Positions 1 to 11,600 of a stretch of 64,000 nucleotides of DNA are shown here, one piece after another (positions within the stretch are counted from its first letter, which is position 1; the number at the start of each line of letters is the position of its first letter). The stretch comes from Phylloscopus collybita (lineage: Eukaryota; Chordata; Aves; Passeriformes; Phylloscopidae). The position numbers were made by a program, and so were the translations under genes. Under the pieces are notes generated by a model. It ran no database searches. It worked only from the letters and a program-made list of their open reading frames with translations, and was not told the origin of the DNA. The stretch lies in NCBI GenBank assembly GCA_027886175.1, contig JAJNNQ010000018.1, forward strand, positions 17,775,001-17,839,000, read 5' to 3'.

Positions 1-381
1 TTATGACATGTTACTGCAATAAAATTACAAATTTATGGCAGTCAGAGATCTAGGCATGTACCCATAATTTTTCCTTGCTGCCGTGTATTGTTCGGTTAGT
101 TGGCACATGAACTCAGCCGAGGCGTGAGAGAAGGAGATGATGCCGGGTGCACTGCCTCTTCCTGCTTAGCGCCCTGGGCCCTGGCATTCCACCCTGGAGC
201 CTGGCACCACCAGGGCTGCGGGGCTGGCAGAACACACAGCCCGGGCTTTGGAGTGGGTTTGGACAGTAGGAAACAATGTACCCCTGTAGCACCTCCTCTG
301 AGAGATCTCCTTTGTCAGCCTGTGGCAAACCTTGGGCTCCTGCTCAGTACGACCTCTTCCCTGGCTTTGTAACTGCTGTGA
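1..381. other. Intergenic, no gene seen
   Basis: Ordinary mixed-composition DNA with no exon, repeat or RNA gene that I recognise. An AATAAA at 19-24 has no transcript evidence behind it. Confidence 0.6.
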
Positions 382-540
382 ATGGAAGGTGCATGGTGGG
401 TTTTGGTTTGGGGCTTTTTTGTGGGTTGGTTTGTTTGTTTGGGTTTTTATGTTTTCGTTTTTTTGGTGGGTTGTGGGGTTTGCTTTATTTTTTTTTTTGG
501 TTATTGTTTTCTTGGGGTTTTTGTGTTGGATCTTTTCTCT
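382..540 (+). repeat. G/T-rich low-complexity tract
   Basis: This is an almost C- and A-free stretch with many T-runs and G-runs of three or four, directly before the hexanucleotide repeat. It explains the artificial hydrophobic open frames there. G-runs are spaced too widely for a strong quadruplex. Confidence 0.8.
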
Positions 541-546
541 TTTTTT

Positions 547-630
547 CTTTTTCTTTTTCTTTTTCTTTTTCTTTTTCTTTTTCTTTTTCTTTTTCTTTTT
601 CTTTTTCTTTTTCTTTTTCTTTTTCTTTTC
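547..630 (+). repeat. (CTTTTT)n hexanucleotide microsatellite
   Basis: There are fourteen consecutive 6-base units from 547 to 630, the last ending in C rather than T. The tract is a pure pyrimidine run on this strand. It is preceded by about 150 bases of G/T-rich sequence (about 382-540). Confidence 0.97.
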
Positions 631-2584
631 TCTGTATAGGAATGCCAGGGTCAAGAATTCACATGCAGCTCCTGGTTCCACTTCTGTACATAGCCTTTCT
701 TCCTCCATGCCATCTGTCTGTTGAAATTAATGCTTTAATACCCTCTGCAGGGTAGCATTGCTATTTATTTATTCCAATGTTTAAGTTTCTTTTTGATTTC
801 TGGGATTAAGCTGGAGTGCCCAGGCATGATCGTGGACTGTGAAAATCCCAAGATAGCATGTCACAGGCTCTTGAAAAGGGGTAAATGTGTGAAATGCTGG
901 TTTTGCCTGTGTTTTCCTTGGTTTGCTTTCCTAGCTGTGAATCCTGAGGCAGGGGAGGGGACCAAGGCCCTAGCTCCTGTGGTGTGACCCAAAGCAAAGA
1001 ACATTTGGTGTGCAATGCCCCAGAGTCCTGATGGATACCACCTTGCTGCTCCTCTGCTCCTTGGAGCCCTTCCCTGCCAGCCATACCCTGGCATTCAAGC
1101 ACAGTCTCCTCGGAATAGCCTGGGAACTGCTAGATTTCTGACTTGCATGGCTTTTTTTTCCCTTCAGAGGTAAGCAGAGCCTGAGACCATCCCACAATGG
1201 TACTTCTTTAACAGAAGAAAGATCAGAAGTATCATAACCTAATTAGCAATCCTGCATTTCTCATCTTTATTTGCTACTGGGAGCATCTCCCAGGGTGGGC
1301 TCAGGCTTGTTTGGGTCCCACCTGAACCTGCAGCACATCCTGGGAACCCAGTTCCTTTCTATTACCTTCCTTTGTTATATTCCATTTACTGTCTGTGCTT
1401 GGGGGGGGGTGTTGTTTGGGTTCTATTTGACTCCAGTTTAGTGTGTGACTCAGCATTGCTGTACATTTTGTTCTGCTGCTGGTTTCTGCATTCCCCAAAA
1501 CCTCCTAGTGCTTTCAGCTGATAACACTGAAGTGTCTTACCCTAAATTTGTGGCTGTGATCTCCCCACCAGCCATCACCCTCCTTTGCCTGCTGAGGTCT
1601 TCCCTTTGCCATGCCATTCTGTGGTGGAGACCATGTTTACCTGGAGTTAAAATGCACATTAGCCAGTAATCGTCGCATTAATTGCTTTGTGATAACTGCA
1701 TGGTATCAAGCAGGGTCCATGCAGACAGATTCCCCTGCTTTCCCCGCTGGCCTGGCTGCCCTGGCCCCCTGTGGGTGCCCACTCAGCTGCTGGGAAGGTC
1801 CCCTCCTGCCATCAGGATCTGGAGATGGTGCTTTCTTTCCCATGTGTCTGGATAGGATATGGTCTTTTTATTTTTCATCCTGGAGCCTTTAATTACTCTC
1901 AACAAGTCCCTTTCACACTTTGAAAGTCCTGTAGCAATTTCAGTTTGAATTACTTTCTCTGAGGCTTTGGTTTAGATGAGTGCACCTGCTCTGGGGTTCC
2001 AGTGGTAATTGGGCTGTAATAGTTATGATCCTTTAAATGCACTTAAGGTACCATGAGCTTTAAGAACTGATAACGATGCAATCTGGCATCTCAGCACTAG
2101 TTTTGTCTTGTCTCTGAGCATTTTAAATTATATTGTTTTGCCATTTGTGAAGATTACAAATTTTTTTGGACAAAAATAGGTTTTGGAACTTGGATGTATT
2201 TAATCAAATGCTGCCCTGTGCTCATGTACCCATCCCACAGATCTGGGTCCTGGGCTGCTCCTCATTTCCCACTCCTCCAAACCCCTGCTGAGCTCAGTGG
2301 GAGTTTTGCCAGAACAAGGTCCTAAAAAAGAAGTATGACTCATTTGAGCAGTTGTGCTCATTTGTGCACCAGTCCAGGCTCATGTTAAAAGGATATTAAA
2401 CAAAAAATACTAAAGAACCTACTTGTCTTGTCCTTGCCTAGAGCAAACATTTTTGCTGGGGTTGGTCCAGCAGGTTAAAGATGGCTTTTCCTCTGATTTG
2501 TGTGTTACACAAACCAGATTTTGTGGATACTGTCAGAGCTTTCACAGTTCTCTGCTGCCTTAATTCCCCTCTAAGGAGGCAGAA
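631..2584. other. Intergenic, no gene seen
   Basis: Unique-looking sequence with only short homopolymers (a G-run at about 1,402-1,410). Open frames here are below 100 codons, overlap in several frames and match no domain I know. Confidence 0.6.
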
Positions 2585-2728
2585 CAGGGAGGGGGACAAA
2601 GGAAAGAGAAAGACATCTCTCTCAGGGAGGGGGACCAAGAAAAGAGAAAGACATCTCTCTCAGGCATGTACAGTAACAAGAGGTGTGCAGCCTCTGGAGT
2701 AAGTACAGTAACAAGGAGTCTGTAGCCT
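2585..2728 (+). repeat. Two adjacent short tandem duplications (38 bp and 35 bp)
   Basis: A 38-bp purine-rich unit occurs at 2,585-2,622 and 2,623-2,660 with few mismatches. It is followed at once by a 35-bp unit starting GTACAGTAACAAG at 2,668 and again at 2,703 (second copy partial and diverged). Both were read directly. Confidence 0.9.
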
Positions 2729-2760
2729 GCTGCTCAAGTCAGAATATAAAATTTTCAAAA

Positions 2761-3492
2761 TTACCAGTTGTGAGTGTGATAATGAACTGAAAGTAAATAT
2801 GGTTTAGTTTGCTGTGAATCATTCTTGGGGGGTTTCATTGGACTTGGATGAGCTGGCATTGTTGCAGTGCAAGAATAGAGTTGTTTTAGAATTAGACAGA
2901 CGTATCTGCTTGGCAATGCAGAGCTGCAACATCCCAGTGATACTGGGGAAAATTTGCCCTTAAAGAGGCTTCCTAGGATGGCTTGAGGAAGTTCTCTGGG
3001 TGAGGAGGGAACCAACTGCTCCCAGAAAGCCCCAGGATCTGGGAATTCACCTGCTGGCACCAAATGCTGTCCCCCTCTCTTTGAGTTGCCCTCAGATGAA
3101 CACTTTGAGTTAAGGTAGTCACTGTGAGATGGAAGATTTTCCTTCACCAAAAAAAAGCCCTCTAAGCTTTCCTGGCAGGTAAAAGGGGTCATGAAATTAT
3201 GATAATAGTAACTGCTATAACGAGATGTTACTGTAAACAAAAATAATTGTTTTTGTGCTCTTCCTTCCAGAAGGAATTTAAATTCCCAAAGCAGAACCAC
3301 CTGTTCAGAATGCCTCAGACAATGTTCTATATCCAGGGAAGGAAAATACTTTCCATAGGAAAGTGATTGCAGTTGAGCTCCATGAGAGGTACAGGTGTGG
3401 GGTGATGCCCCAACTTGGTGTTTGACTGGTGTAGCTTGACTAAGCTGTGATGTACAGAGAACTTGAAAATGGGAACTGTAGTGGGGAGACAC
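2761..3492 (-). other. Long unassigned open frame (243 codons), probably non-coding
   Basis: This is the longest open frame outside the CpG island. The translation is rich in Ser, His, Gln and Pro and shows no domain, signal peptide or membrane segment that I recognise. No promoter-like or splice context supports it. It may be chance or the trace of an old coding sequence. I list it only because its length is unusual for AT-rich intergenic DNA. Confidence 0.12.
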
Positions 3493-5579
3493 AGAGATTG
3501 CGTATCGCCCTCTTTAAAGCCATGATCGTGATTATGGGATGAGGCAAAGAGATTTATATAAGCCATTCTCATTAATGCCACTGGGAATTACTCAGAGCTG
3601 TACAAGTGCATCACAGTAAGAAATGTGCCTTGGCAGTTCACTATTAATATTTGAAGATAGTGCAAGCAAAGTCTCCTTCTCTGAGTCAAGTGGGCAAAAA
3701 TTAGAGATTTGGCAGGGGCCGGGGGGGAAGAGAGGGGAAATTCTGTTATTTTAGTCTCTGGAGAGGTTATAGACAGGTTAACCATTCATACATACAGATC
3801 CTCAAATACAAGGAGTTGCACATGTATGAGGTATGTTAACTGTTCCCGTGATTATAACTGCAGGTATTTAGCTACTGTCTGGTTACTACAGTTACTACAG
3901 CTACTAGCTGGTTACTACATGGGCAAGAGTCTCTCTTTTTAGGAGCTGCTGATCATCTTTGCTGACCCACTCAGTGCTGATGCTCACCATGGGGCAAGAA
4001 AGGCTGCTGCCATTCTGCTTTCAGTTACACGCTGTACTTAAACAAGATGGGGAGACTGCAGGCAGCAGACGCAATGCATAATAAGCAAAATCAGAATTTG
4101 TGATTTTAGTCGAGTGAAGTACCTCAAAGAGCTTGATTTGTTTGAAGCGGCCATCGAAGCGGGTAGAAACGACTGTGTATTTATGTGAAGTACAGTGAAA
4201 GGCAAACATTGACCTCTACTTGATGTTTCTGAGTTAGTCATTACTCCTCTGGTTTGTACCAGTACTAAGCTTTCAAGTTGGTTTCTTCACATTTTGCCCC
4301 TTTTTTTTTTTTGGCTTGAGTAGGCATGTAGTTTCAGTCTTAAAATGTGAGTTCCAGTAGGAAGTGTTATTGTATTTCTGGGTCCTGTCCTCCAGTACAG
4401 CCATGCAGCCTTTTCCTCCAATTCACCCTCCTTCCATGGATGGCAGAGCTGGGGCTGTAGCTGGTAGCAGTGTGGTACTTTGGTGCTTGTCCAGTCTGTG
4501 TAAGAACTGTGGCTAATTGCTGCCATGCTGTTTAAACTAATTTTCTTTATTATTCTTAGCATTATTTACATAATTTTTATGGAAACCCATTCCACCCAAA
4601 CAAGATAAAGTAAAATTTACTATTCCTGACAGATGTTGACAGCTTTGGAACAATGCAGGACACGCTGATTGCATCCCTGCAGTGCCACTGGCTTGGAAGA
4701 AGCTTCAGCAAAGCAGACGAATCCTGCCTCTCACCCTGTGGATGGTAAATGCCAGAGGTAACCTTTATAGCAGCACGTTTCAGGTGGCAGTGCAGCCCAA
4801 AGCCTGGGGTACCTTACTGACAGGTCCTTGCTCATGGCTGCACAAGTTGAAATTCATCAGTTTTCACATTGCCAGCAAATGAACCAGTGAGGTAGAAGTA
4901 GGTGCTATGGATGCTTTGTGCAAAACACCTTCAGCACTTTCAGTAAAAAGTGCAGGGTCTTAGAAATGATTGGCTGCTACACATAACACTGAGGATGGTT
5001 GTGTGTACCCTCAAGTTGAAAGCAGAGGGTTTAACTAGAGGACAGACACAAAGAAAAGCACATTTCTCTCTTTCAGCTGAGCAGTGGCCAAATCCTGACC
5101 CAGTGTCTATACCTCTTATCACTCCTATATGGCAGGAACTCTGATAGGGTTTAGCTGCATAATGGTATGTGCTGTTTTGATACTTCAACAGAGATAACAG
5201 AATGCCTAAATAAATCCTGTTTGATGCTTAAATAAGGATTTCATCCTGCTATGTCTCTAGGCAGATACCAAACAGAGTTTATGATTCACTGTCCAAGAAT
5301 TTGATCCTTTCTTTAATTTTTTTTGCATTCCAACTTGGAGTATTTTAACTAGGTAGCAATTATGGAAAGGAAATAAAGAACATAGTCACATAATAGTGAT
5401 ATGGAATAAAGTTAGCAGATAATTAGGTGTTGGAAACTGTGGACCTAGGAAGGTCCAGTTACTTCCTTAATACTGACATTTAATTGGACATTAAAAAGTA
5501 GAAATTCTTGAATGTTCACTGCTTTCCTGTTACTAAAAAACCGTCAGACACGTGAAGGTGCTCCTCTCCGCTGCCTTGG
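3493..5579. other. Intergenic, no gene seen
   Basis: No recognisable gene or repeat family. There is a small run of GGTTACTAC/GTTACTAC-type direct repeats at about 3,880-3,920 and a T-run at about 4,302-4,313. Confidence 0.6.
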
Positions 5580-5635
5580 TATGTGGCAACAGTAACAGGG
5601 TGAAACTACTTAAACACCCTGCCACTGTTACCATA
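5580..5635. repeat. Imperfect hairpin, about 21-bp stem and 12-nt loop
   Basis: The left arm TATGTGGCAACAGTAACAGGG... pairs with the right arm ...CACTGTTACCATA, with three mismatches and one 2-base bulge. The inner seven pairs (CAGGGTG/CACCCTG) are perfect. The size suits a microRNA precursor, but nothing shows expression. Confidence 0.6.
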
Positions 5636-8600
5636 TCTGCTGCTTAACCACTCTTAGCACCAGCTGGGCCCAGGCAGGAGCATCACACTTGTAAGGCCAG
5701 AGCAGCTTTTAGACTACAGCTAAAGCTTCTGCTACTTTTACTATTCTTCCTCCTCCTAGTTTGAGTGACTGAAGCTGAGCCTGGCTGTAGGAGATTGGCT
5801 GAAGTGTGGCTCCCTCCTGAGTGCAGGCATGGGCCAGTGGTGGGAGCTGGGGACAGCTGTGAGCACCAGGGAGAGAACCCAGGTGAGGGCAGCTTGGTGA
5901 TTGTTGGAAAGGGAAAAAGACATTTTTATTCCAGCAGCTAAAACCCTTTTGTATTTTGGTTTCTTTTAGCAGCTATTTATCCAAAACATTTGGGAGAAAA
6001 GCTGTCTCTTTATTAAATATTTAACACCCTTGCCTTCAGCTGTGGGCTGAGAAAGCTCCCAATCCACATGTGAGTCACCAAGAATTCCTCCGACAGAAGC
6101 AAAGGAATTCCAGACTGGAGATTGCTAGAGGAAAAAAAAAAAGTTTGCTGATTTGGAAAAAGTCCAAAATGGTTCACATCTCTCGTATGTCATAAAATGA
6201 GCACTGCAGTCAGTCTGCTGGGTATGTGGACAAGGAGTCACAGAGTCCCAGATCTGAAGTGGAGCAGCTCTCATAGTACCGGGGAGCATTACACCCTATA
6301 TAATACAGATAAGAAATACACCCAGGGACTGGTCTTTTATTAAATGCTGTCTGCATTTGGATGCTGACATGTCAGAGGTGACAAGGTGTAGATCACTGCT
6401 TCCTGTAGTAGTTTATTGCATTGTTGAATTAGTGCTGGTTTTAATCCATTCAGCTTTCACCTCCAGCCATCTCTCAGCAAAACCAGGTGATCTGTGACTT
6501 GGAGGTGCCCCACTCTCTCAGGATGACAGTCTGGGGTTTGTGTTCAGAGAGCAGGAGTGCAGGCTCCTGCAAGAAGAGCGTATGGTAACAAATGGTGTGA
6601 TAAGAATGAGTTGTGATAACAAAAAAGGTCACGGCTATCCTAGCACTGCTGGTGGTGAGCACTGTGCTTACATGTGCTGTGCAGGCATGGAGTGTGTGAT
6701 CGACTCCTTATTTCTGTTAAAGTGACAGGAACTGAATGAATAAAATGAGATGAAACTTTTCTTGGCATGTTTCTCCCTTTGGCCAAATTATTTTATCAAT
6801 ATTCCAAAGAATTTTTCAGCTGCAGATGTGTATGTCAATCTCTGTCCCATAGCCAATTACAGAGGCATCTCCAGCAGTGGTTTTGAACCTCTTTCCACTG
6901 CAGACCACTTAAAAATTTTTACCGGTGATGAGGGTTCCTCGTATAGCAAACTTACACCTCCTGACAAGAGGTTTACTCCTCCCATTACTATTTGAAGATA
7001 CTTAAATGGGGTTCACAGTATATAACAATATTTTCACTGGTTGAAAACCATTGGTCTGTGACACAGGTAGTTTCCGTGCACTCTGAGATCACTCCTACAG
7101 GGAAGAGATGGCCATTAAACGTTTTTTTTAGGCCATGTGCTCTGAGTACTTTAAAGGAACCTCTTGTAGCTAATGTGCCTGGTTCTGATTTCAAAGTAAT
7201 GTTTCTATATTGCCTTGCTTTGAGCTTATTCATGATTTAAGATTATGAAAGAAAGATCTTTTTTTTTTCCAGCTCTTGAGCTTTGAAGTGCAAACCTTAT
7301 AGCCTCACCACCTAGCCCTACATGGTGCCTTGGAAGGTGAGGGGTGACGCCAGTAGCATGTGTTAATAACATGGCCTTAAGTGGGCAGCACTCACTGGCC
7401 AACATATTCTGGTACAAGTTGCTTGGCTCTCTTGACCATGACCTCTGCCTTGTGCAGGTGGGACATGCATGGCTACCTTTTGTGTGTGCCTGCCTTTTGG
7501 GTAGAAAGGGCTAACAAATATGACTCCTTCTGGCCTGTGCTGTGCTGCCCTATCTGGGAGGAGTGAATGAGGTTGTCAAAAGTCAGGCTGAATGTTAAAG
7601 AATGAAAGTGATCAAATTTGATGGGCATTCTGCAAATAACTGGAGACAAGATGACCAGGAGGTGGTTTGCACCAGTGCTACGGAAAATGTTAAGGTGCTT
7701 TTTAAAACTCATTGACCAGATGTGCTGCCATGTGTACCTGGATGAGCATGGGTGTAGGGACTCCTTACCAGGAGGAGCTGGTGTGGCCATCCCCCTGTGC
7801 CTGAGCTGGCCCACACAGCTGGCAACCCCATTCCCTGCCCATTGGTCAGATTGCCCAACACTGCAATCACCAGCTCTTTGATGAAAGGTGGGTTCATGTA
7901 TCAGATTGTTGAGCTTTAGGGATACGGGATTAGGTTTGCAGTGTAATCTTTCTGTAACATGCCTCTTGATCCAGAGACTGTGCTTTATAAAAGAGCTCTT
8001 TTCTCTCTGACATTGGGGAGGCCTGCTCAGGGACGACTATCTTCTACCTTCATTTGGAGATAGTAAGGCTGCTACTGACCTGATGTTTCTGAAGGTCACA
8101 GCTGCACCAGGCAAAATTACTTCTGTGCAGGACAGTTAAGTAGATTGGATTTTCTCAGTTGTAGCTGATCTGCTTTCATCTGGGTTCCTCTTGCAAAACC
8201 ATTTAAAGTCCATTCCCCTCTGCCACCCACTGCCTATTTATGGAAAAAGACTGGAAGGGGGATATTCCTTCCTGGGGTCCAATTCTGCTTCAAGCCCTAT
8301 TCTTGTATCTTTCCAGGAAAGTGTCTACAGAGGCTGGGGCAGGCTGTGTAATCACTCTGGAGTCTTGGGTTGTATTTCATCCCATCATGAATGTTGTAGG
8401 GCCAGTTGGGCTGGTCCTTCCCTGTGCCAGCTGACTGCAGCTTTGCACTGTCTGCTTTGGATCCAAAACCCTTGTGGGACCCAGATTCCTGGTAATGTCG
8501 CTGCAATTTTAACTGAGCCCCTTTCCAGTCCAGCTTCGTTTCTGGAGCCTGATGAAGCCAGTTAATTGGGGTCAAAATGCATCAAAGCCCATGTCTTCTA

Positions 8601-11600
8601 ATCAAGGAAAAAAACCTTCTGATTTGAGTACCAGATTTGGCTGGTTATGTTCTAGCCACTAGGAAACCTGTCAGCTACCTGACTGTGCTGGCAAAACATG
8701 ACATATGGTTGTGCGTGGGAAGCCTGTTCCTTGTGAGCATGGTGAGCTACAAGAGGGAGAGTGATTTTCACCCGGCTGCATTTTACTTCAGTGACTTTGC
8801 CAACGGGTTATAATTATGGTGGATCTTTGCCTGCTGCCTCAGGTTGCAAAGCAACCACCAATGGAAAAGACCTCTTGTTTCTAGGCATCCTCCTGGTTTC
8901 AATCCATTTTATTTTAAGGTGTAGTGAAACCTGATGTCTGCAGAAATTGTTGCTTGATGTATTTGGGAAGAGATAACTGGAGTTTGTGGTAGACGACTGA
9001 CTGACAGAGTGAGGGCTGTGTGACACTGATGATGGACTGTACGATCCCAGTTTATCTCCATGGTGTGAATGGGGAAAATTCACAGGTAGATTTGCTTAAG
9101 AGCTTGGCAGGGGCAATGTGGTGTGTGAAGGGGTATTTCCTTCTTTGCAAAGTCACCTTCAGCCTATCAAAAATCTTTGCTGCCTTGGACTATATGGAAA
9201 AAGGGAGTATGGAGATAATTGAAGCAAAGGAGAGCTATTCTCTGCTATGTTCCCACCTCCCCAAAACTGTAGCTGATCAGAGTTTAAAGGGGATGAGCTT
9301 TAATTGCTCCCAGAGCTTCATGTCTCTCCTCTCTGGATACCAGAACAGTGCTGGCAGCACTTCTAGGTCCTGAGGAGTAGGGTCCAGGCTGCCTGAAGGA
9401 ACCGAGAGGGCCACAGAGAGCAGGTTTGTCCCCCAGTCCATGTGTGCCAAGCAGGTCCCCTTGACCTGGTTGCTCTGATCAGCTATATTAACACAGAGCC
9501 TTTGTAATTCTGGGACTGTGGCATTCTGCAGACTGGCCTGGAACTGATGCTGGAATGTCCTAGTGTCAAAACTGTTGGAAAAGAGAAGCACTAAAACAAC
9601 ATTTTTGTGTTTCATTTTCTTTTCTAAAGGCTTTGCTAACTACCCTTGTTCGGTACTGCACTGAAAACGTGCAATAATTCCCATCTGTCTTTGGCATTTT
9701 CTCTTGCTTTTTGTTGGTATCTCCTCTGATGTTGTGACAGTATGTCCTGTGCTGGATTACAGGTATAAATACTGCTTTAGGTTTGGGCTTTTTAGTCAAC
9801 ATGCATTTGGGAAAGGTGTTAGCAGCTGCCAGGGGGACAATGTGCAGCCTGTGAACGTGCAGTAGTCGGAAACATCAGCATCCTTTGTGTCTGTGTTTCA
9901 GAATAAGTCTGAGGCATGAGAATTTTAGGTTTTCTAGTCAGACAGTATTACATTAGGAATATGAAATATTTGACAGTTCTCTTACATTTACTCTTTTAAT
10001 GTCAAAATGTGTCACATCTGGTATTAATTGGTGGAAAATTATGGCTCTAATTTACCAATTTGGTTGTCTGGGAAAACTGAAGAGAGTGTAACATAATAAA
10101 TGAATGCCTATTAATCTTTAAAATTTCTCTGTTTACTGTCTGCTAAAACAGCTTGTTATGTGGTGCTGTAAACAGCTTTCTGGAAATACCATGGCCAAAA
10201 TGTTTCAGAGTCACTGAGGGGAGCATGTGGCCCGCAGAAATCCTGGGCCCGTGATGGCTTAGACACCCACGTGAGGAAGGGTCTCCTCCAGGGAGGAAGC
10301 AGGCTGCCATTTGTTAATGACCCTGTGGGGGTGCAGGCACAGTGTCCCCGTTCCCTTCTGCATGCCAGCCTGTTCCACACTGTCCTGGCTGTGGGGCAGG
10401 AGGAGTAGCACATGGACTTGGCCTTTGCTCTTCTCTTTCCCTTCACCTGTGGCTGTTACCTCCCTGTGGGGTTCTTAGTCCAGGGCACATGCTACTGCTT
10501 CATTGATGCCCAACACAGAGATATTTGTCCACAGTAATTGTTTTAATCATTATTAATGAACATTAATTTCCAACCAGAGCTCTCCAAAAGCCCAGAGATT
10601 TTTAAACTTGCCGACACAGGAGCGTAGGCAGAAGGAGTCGGGTTGTTCTTCCCGGGGTTGCAAATGAAACAGTTTGTCTCGCCGGTGTGTGGATCAAACC
10701 CAGAGCGCAGATACACTTTGGCAAGGCACTGTCACTCTGTCCTGACAACCCCAGCTCTAACGAGACAGGCCTCCCTCCCCTGCCTCTGCAACCGACTGGC
10801 AGGCAAAGCAGAGGAAGCTGGTGGCAGCACACTGTTACTTGGGTACTGTGTGTGGATGGTGACAGGCTCAATAGCTTTTCTATCAAAAGACACCCATGTG
10901 TTTGTGAAAATACATTTTTTGGAGGCTCAAATACCAGGTGCTTATTTTAGTAGCAGAAAGCCCTGAAACATGCCAACTCTGGAATAAGCTGATTCTGAAA
11001 GCTGACATATTCTCTATGATTATTCCAGTATACGCCATCTGTCACTAGCATATCCAAATATTTATGTATTTTGATTATTATAACTGTTACGAGGGTACTG
11101 AAGCTCATAAATAATTTCATTTTCAGCAATCATTTTATTACTCTTCCATGGTTTGATAATGACATTTTGCATGTGCCTATTCAGACTCTGACACAAGGAA
11201 GAGTCACAGCATGGCTATGCAAGTGACAGCCTTCTCACAAAGAGCCTGTGGCCAGGGGATGCCTGAGTCCGTGTCCTGCCTGGGTCTGTGCCAGTTCCCA
11301 CTCCCTTCATCTCCTTGGGCTTCAGACTGCGCTGCGCTTTCATTCAGCTCCATCCCGCCTTGTCAAGTGACTGTGCTTAGATTGGCAAATGATATAATAT
11401 GACTAATTATGTTTAATGCAGATAATGTCTTATAATCAAAATAAAGAGTGGATTGCAAACAGATCCTTAAAGGGCACCAGGCGTAGAATTGACGCTGTAT
11501 TTATTACCAATAACATCGCTGAAGTGCTGACAGCTGCTCGGCTCCAGCAAGTGCGGCCCCTTAGTGGAGTTTTCCAGAAGAAGGGCTAAGTGTATCAGAA

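Noticed and set aside
166..755. Poly-Lys and poly-Phe open frames
   Set aside because: They are translations of the CTTTTT microsatellite and the G/T tract.
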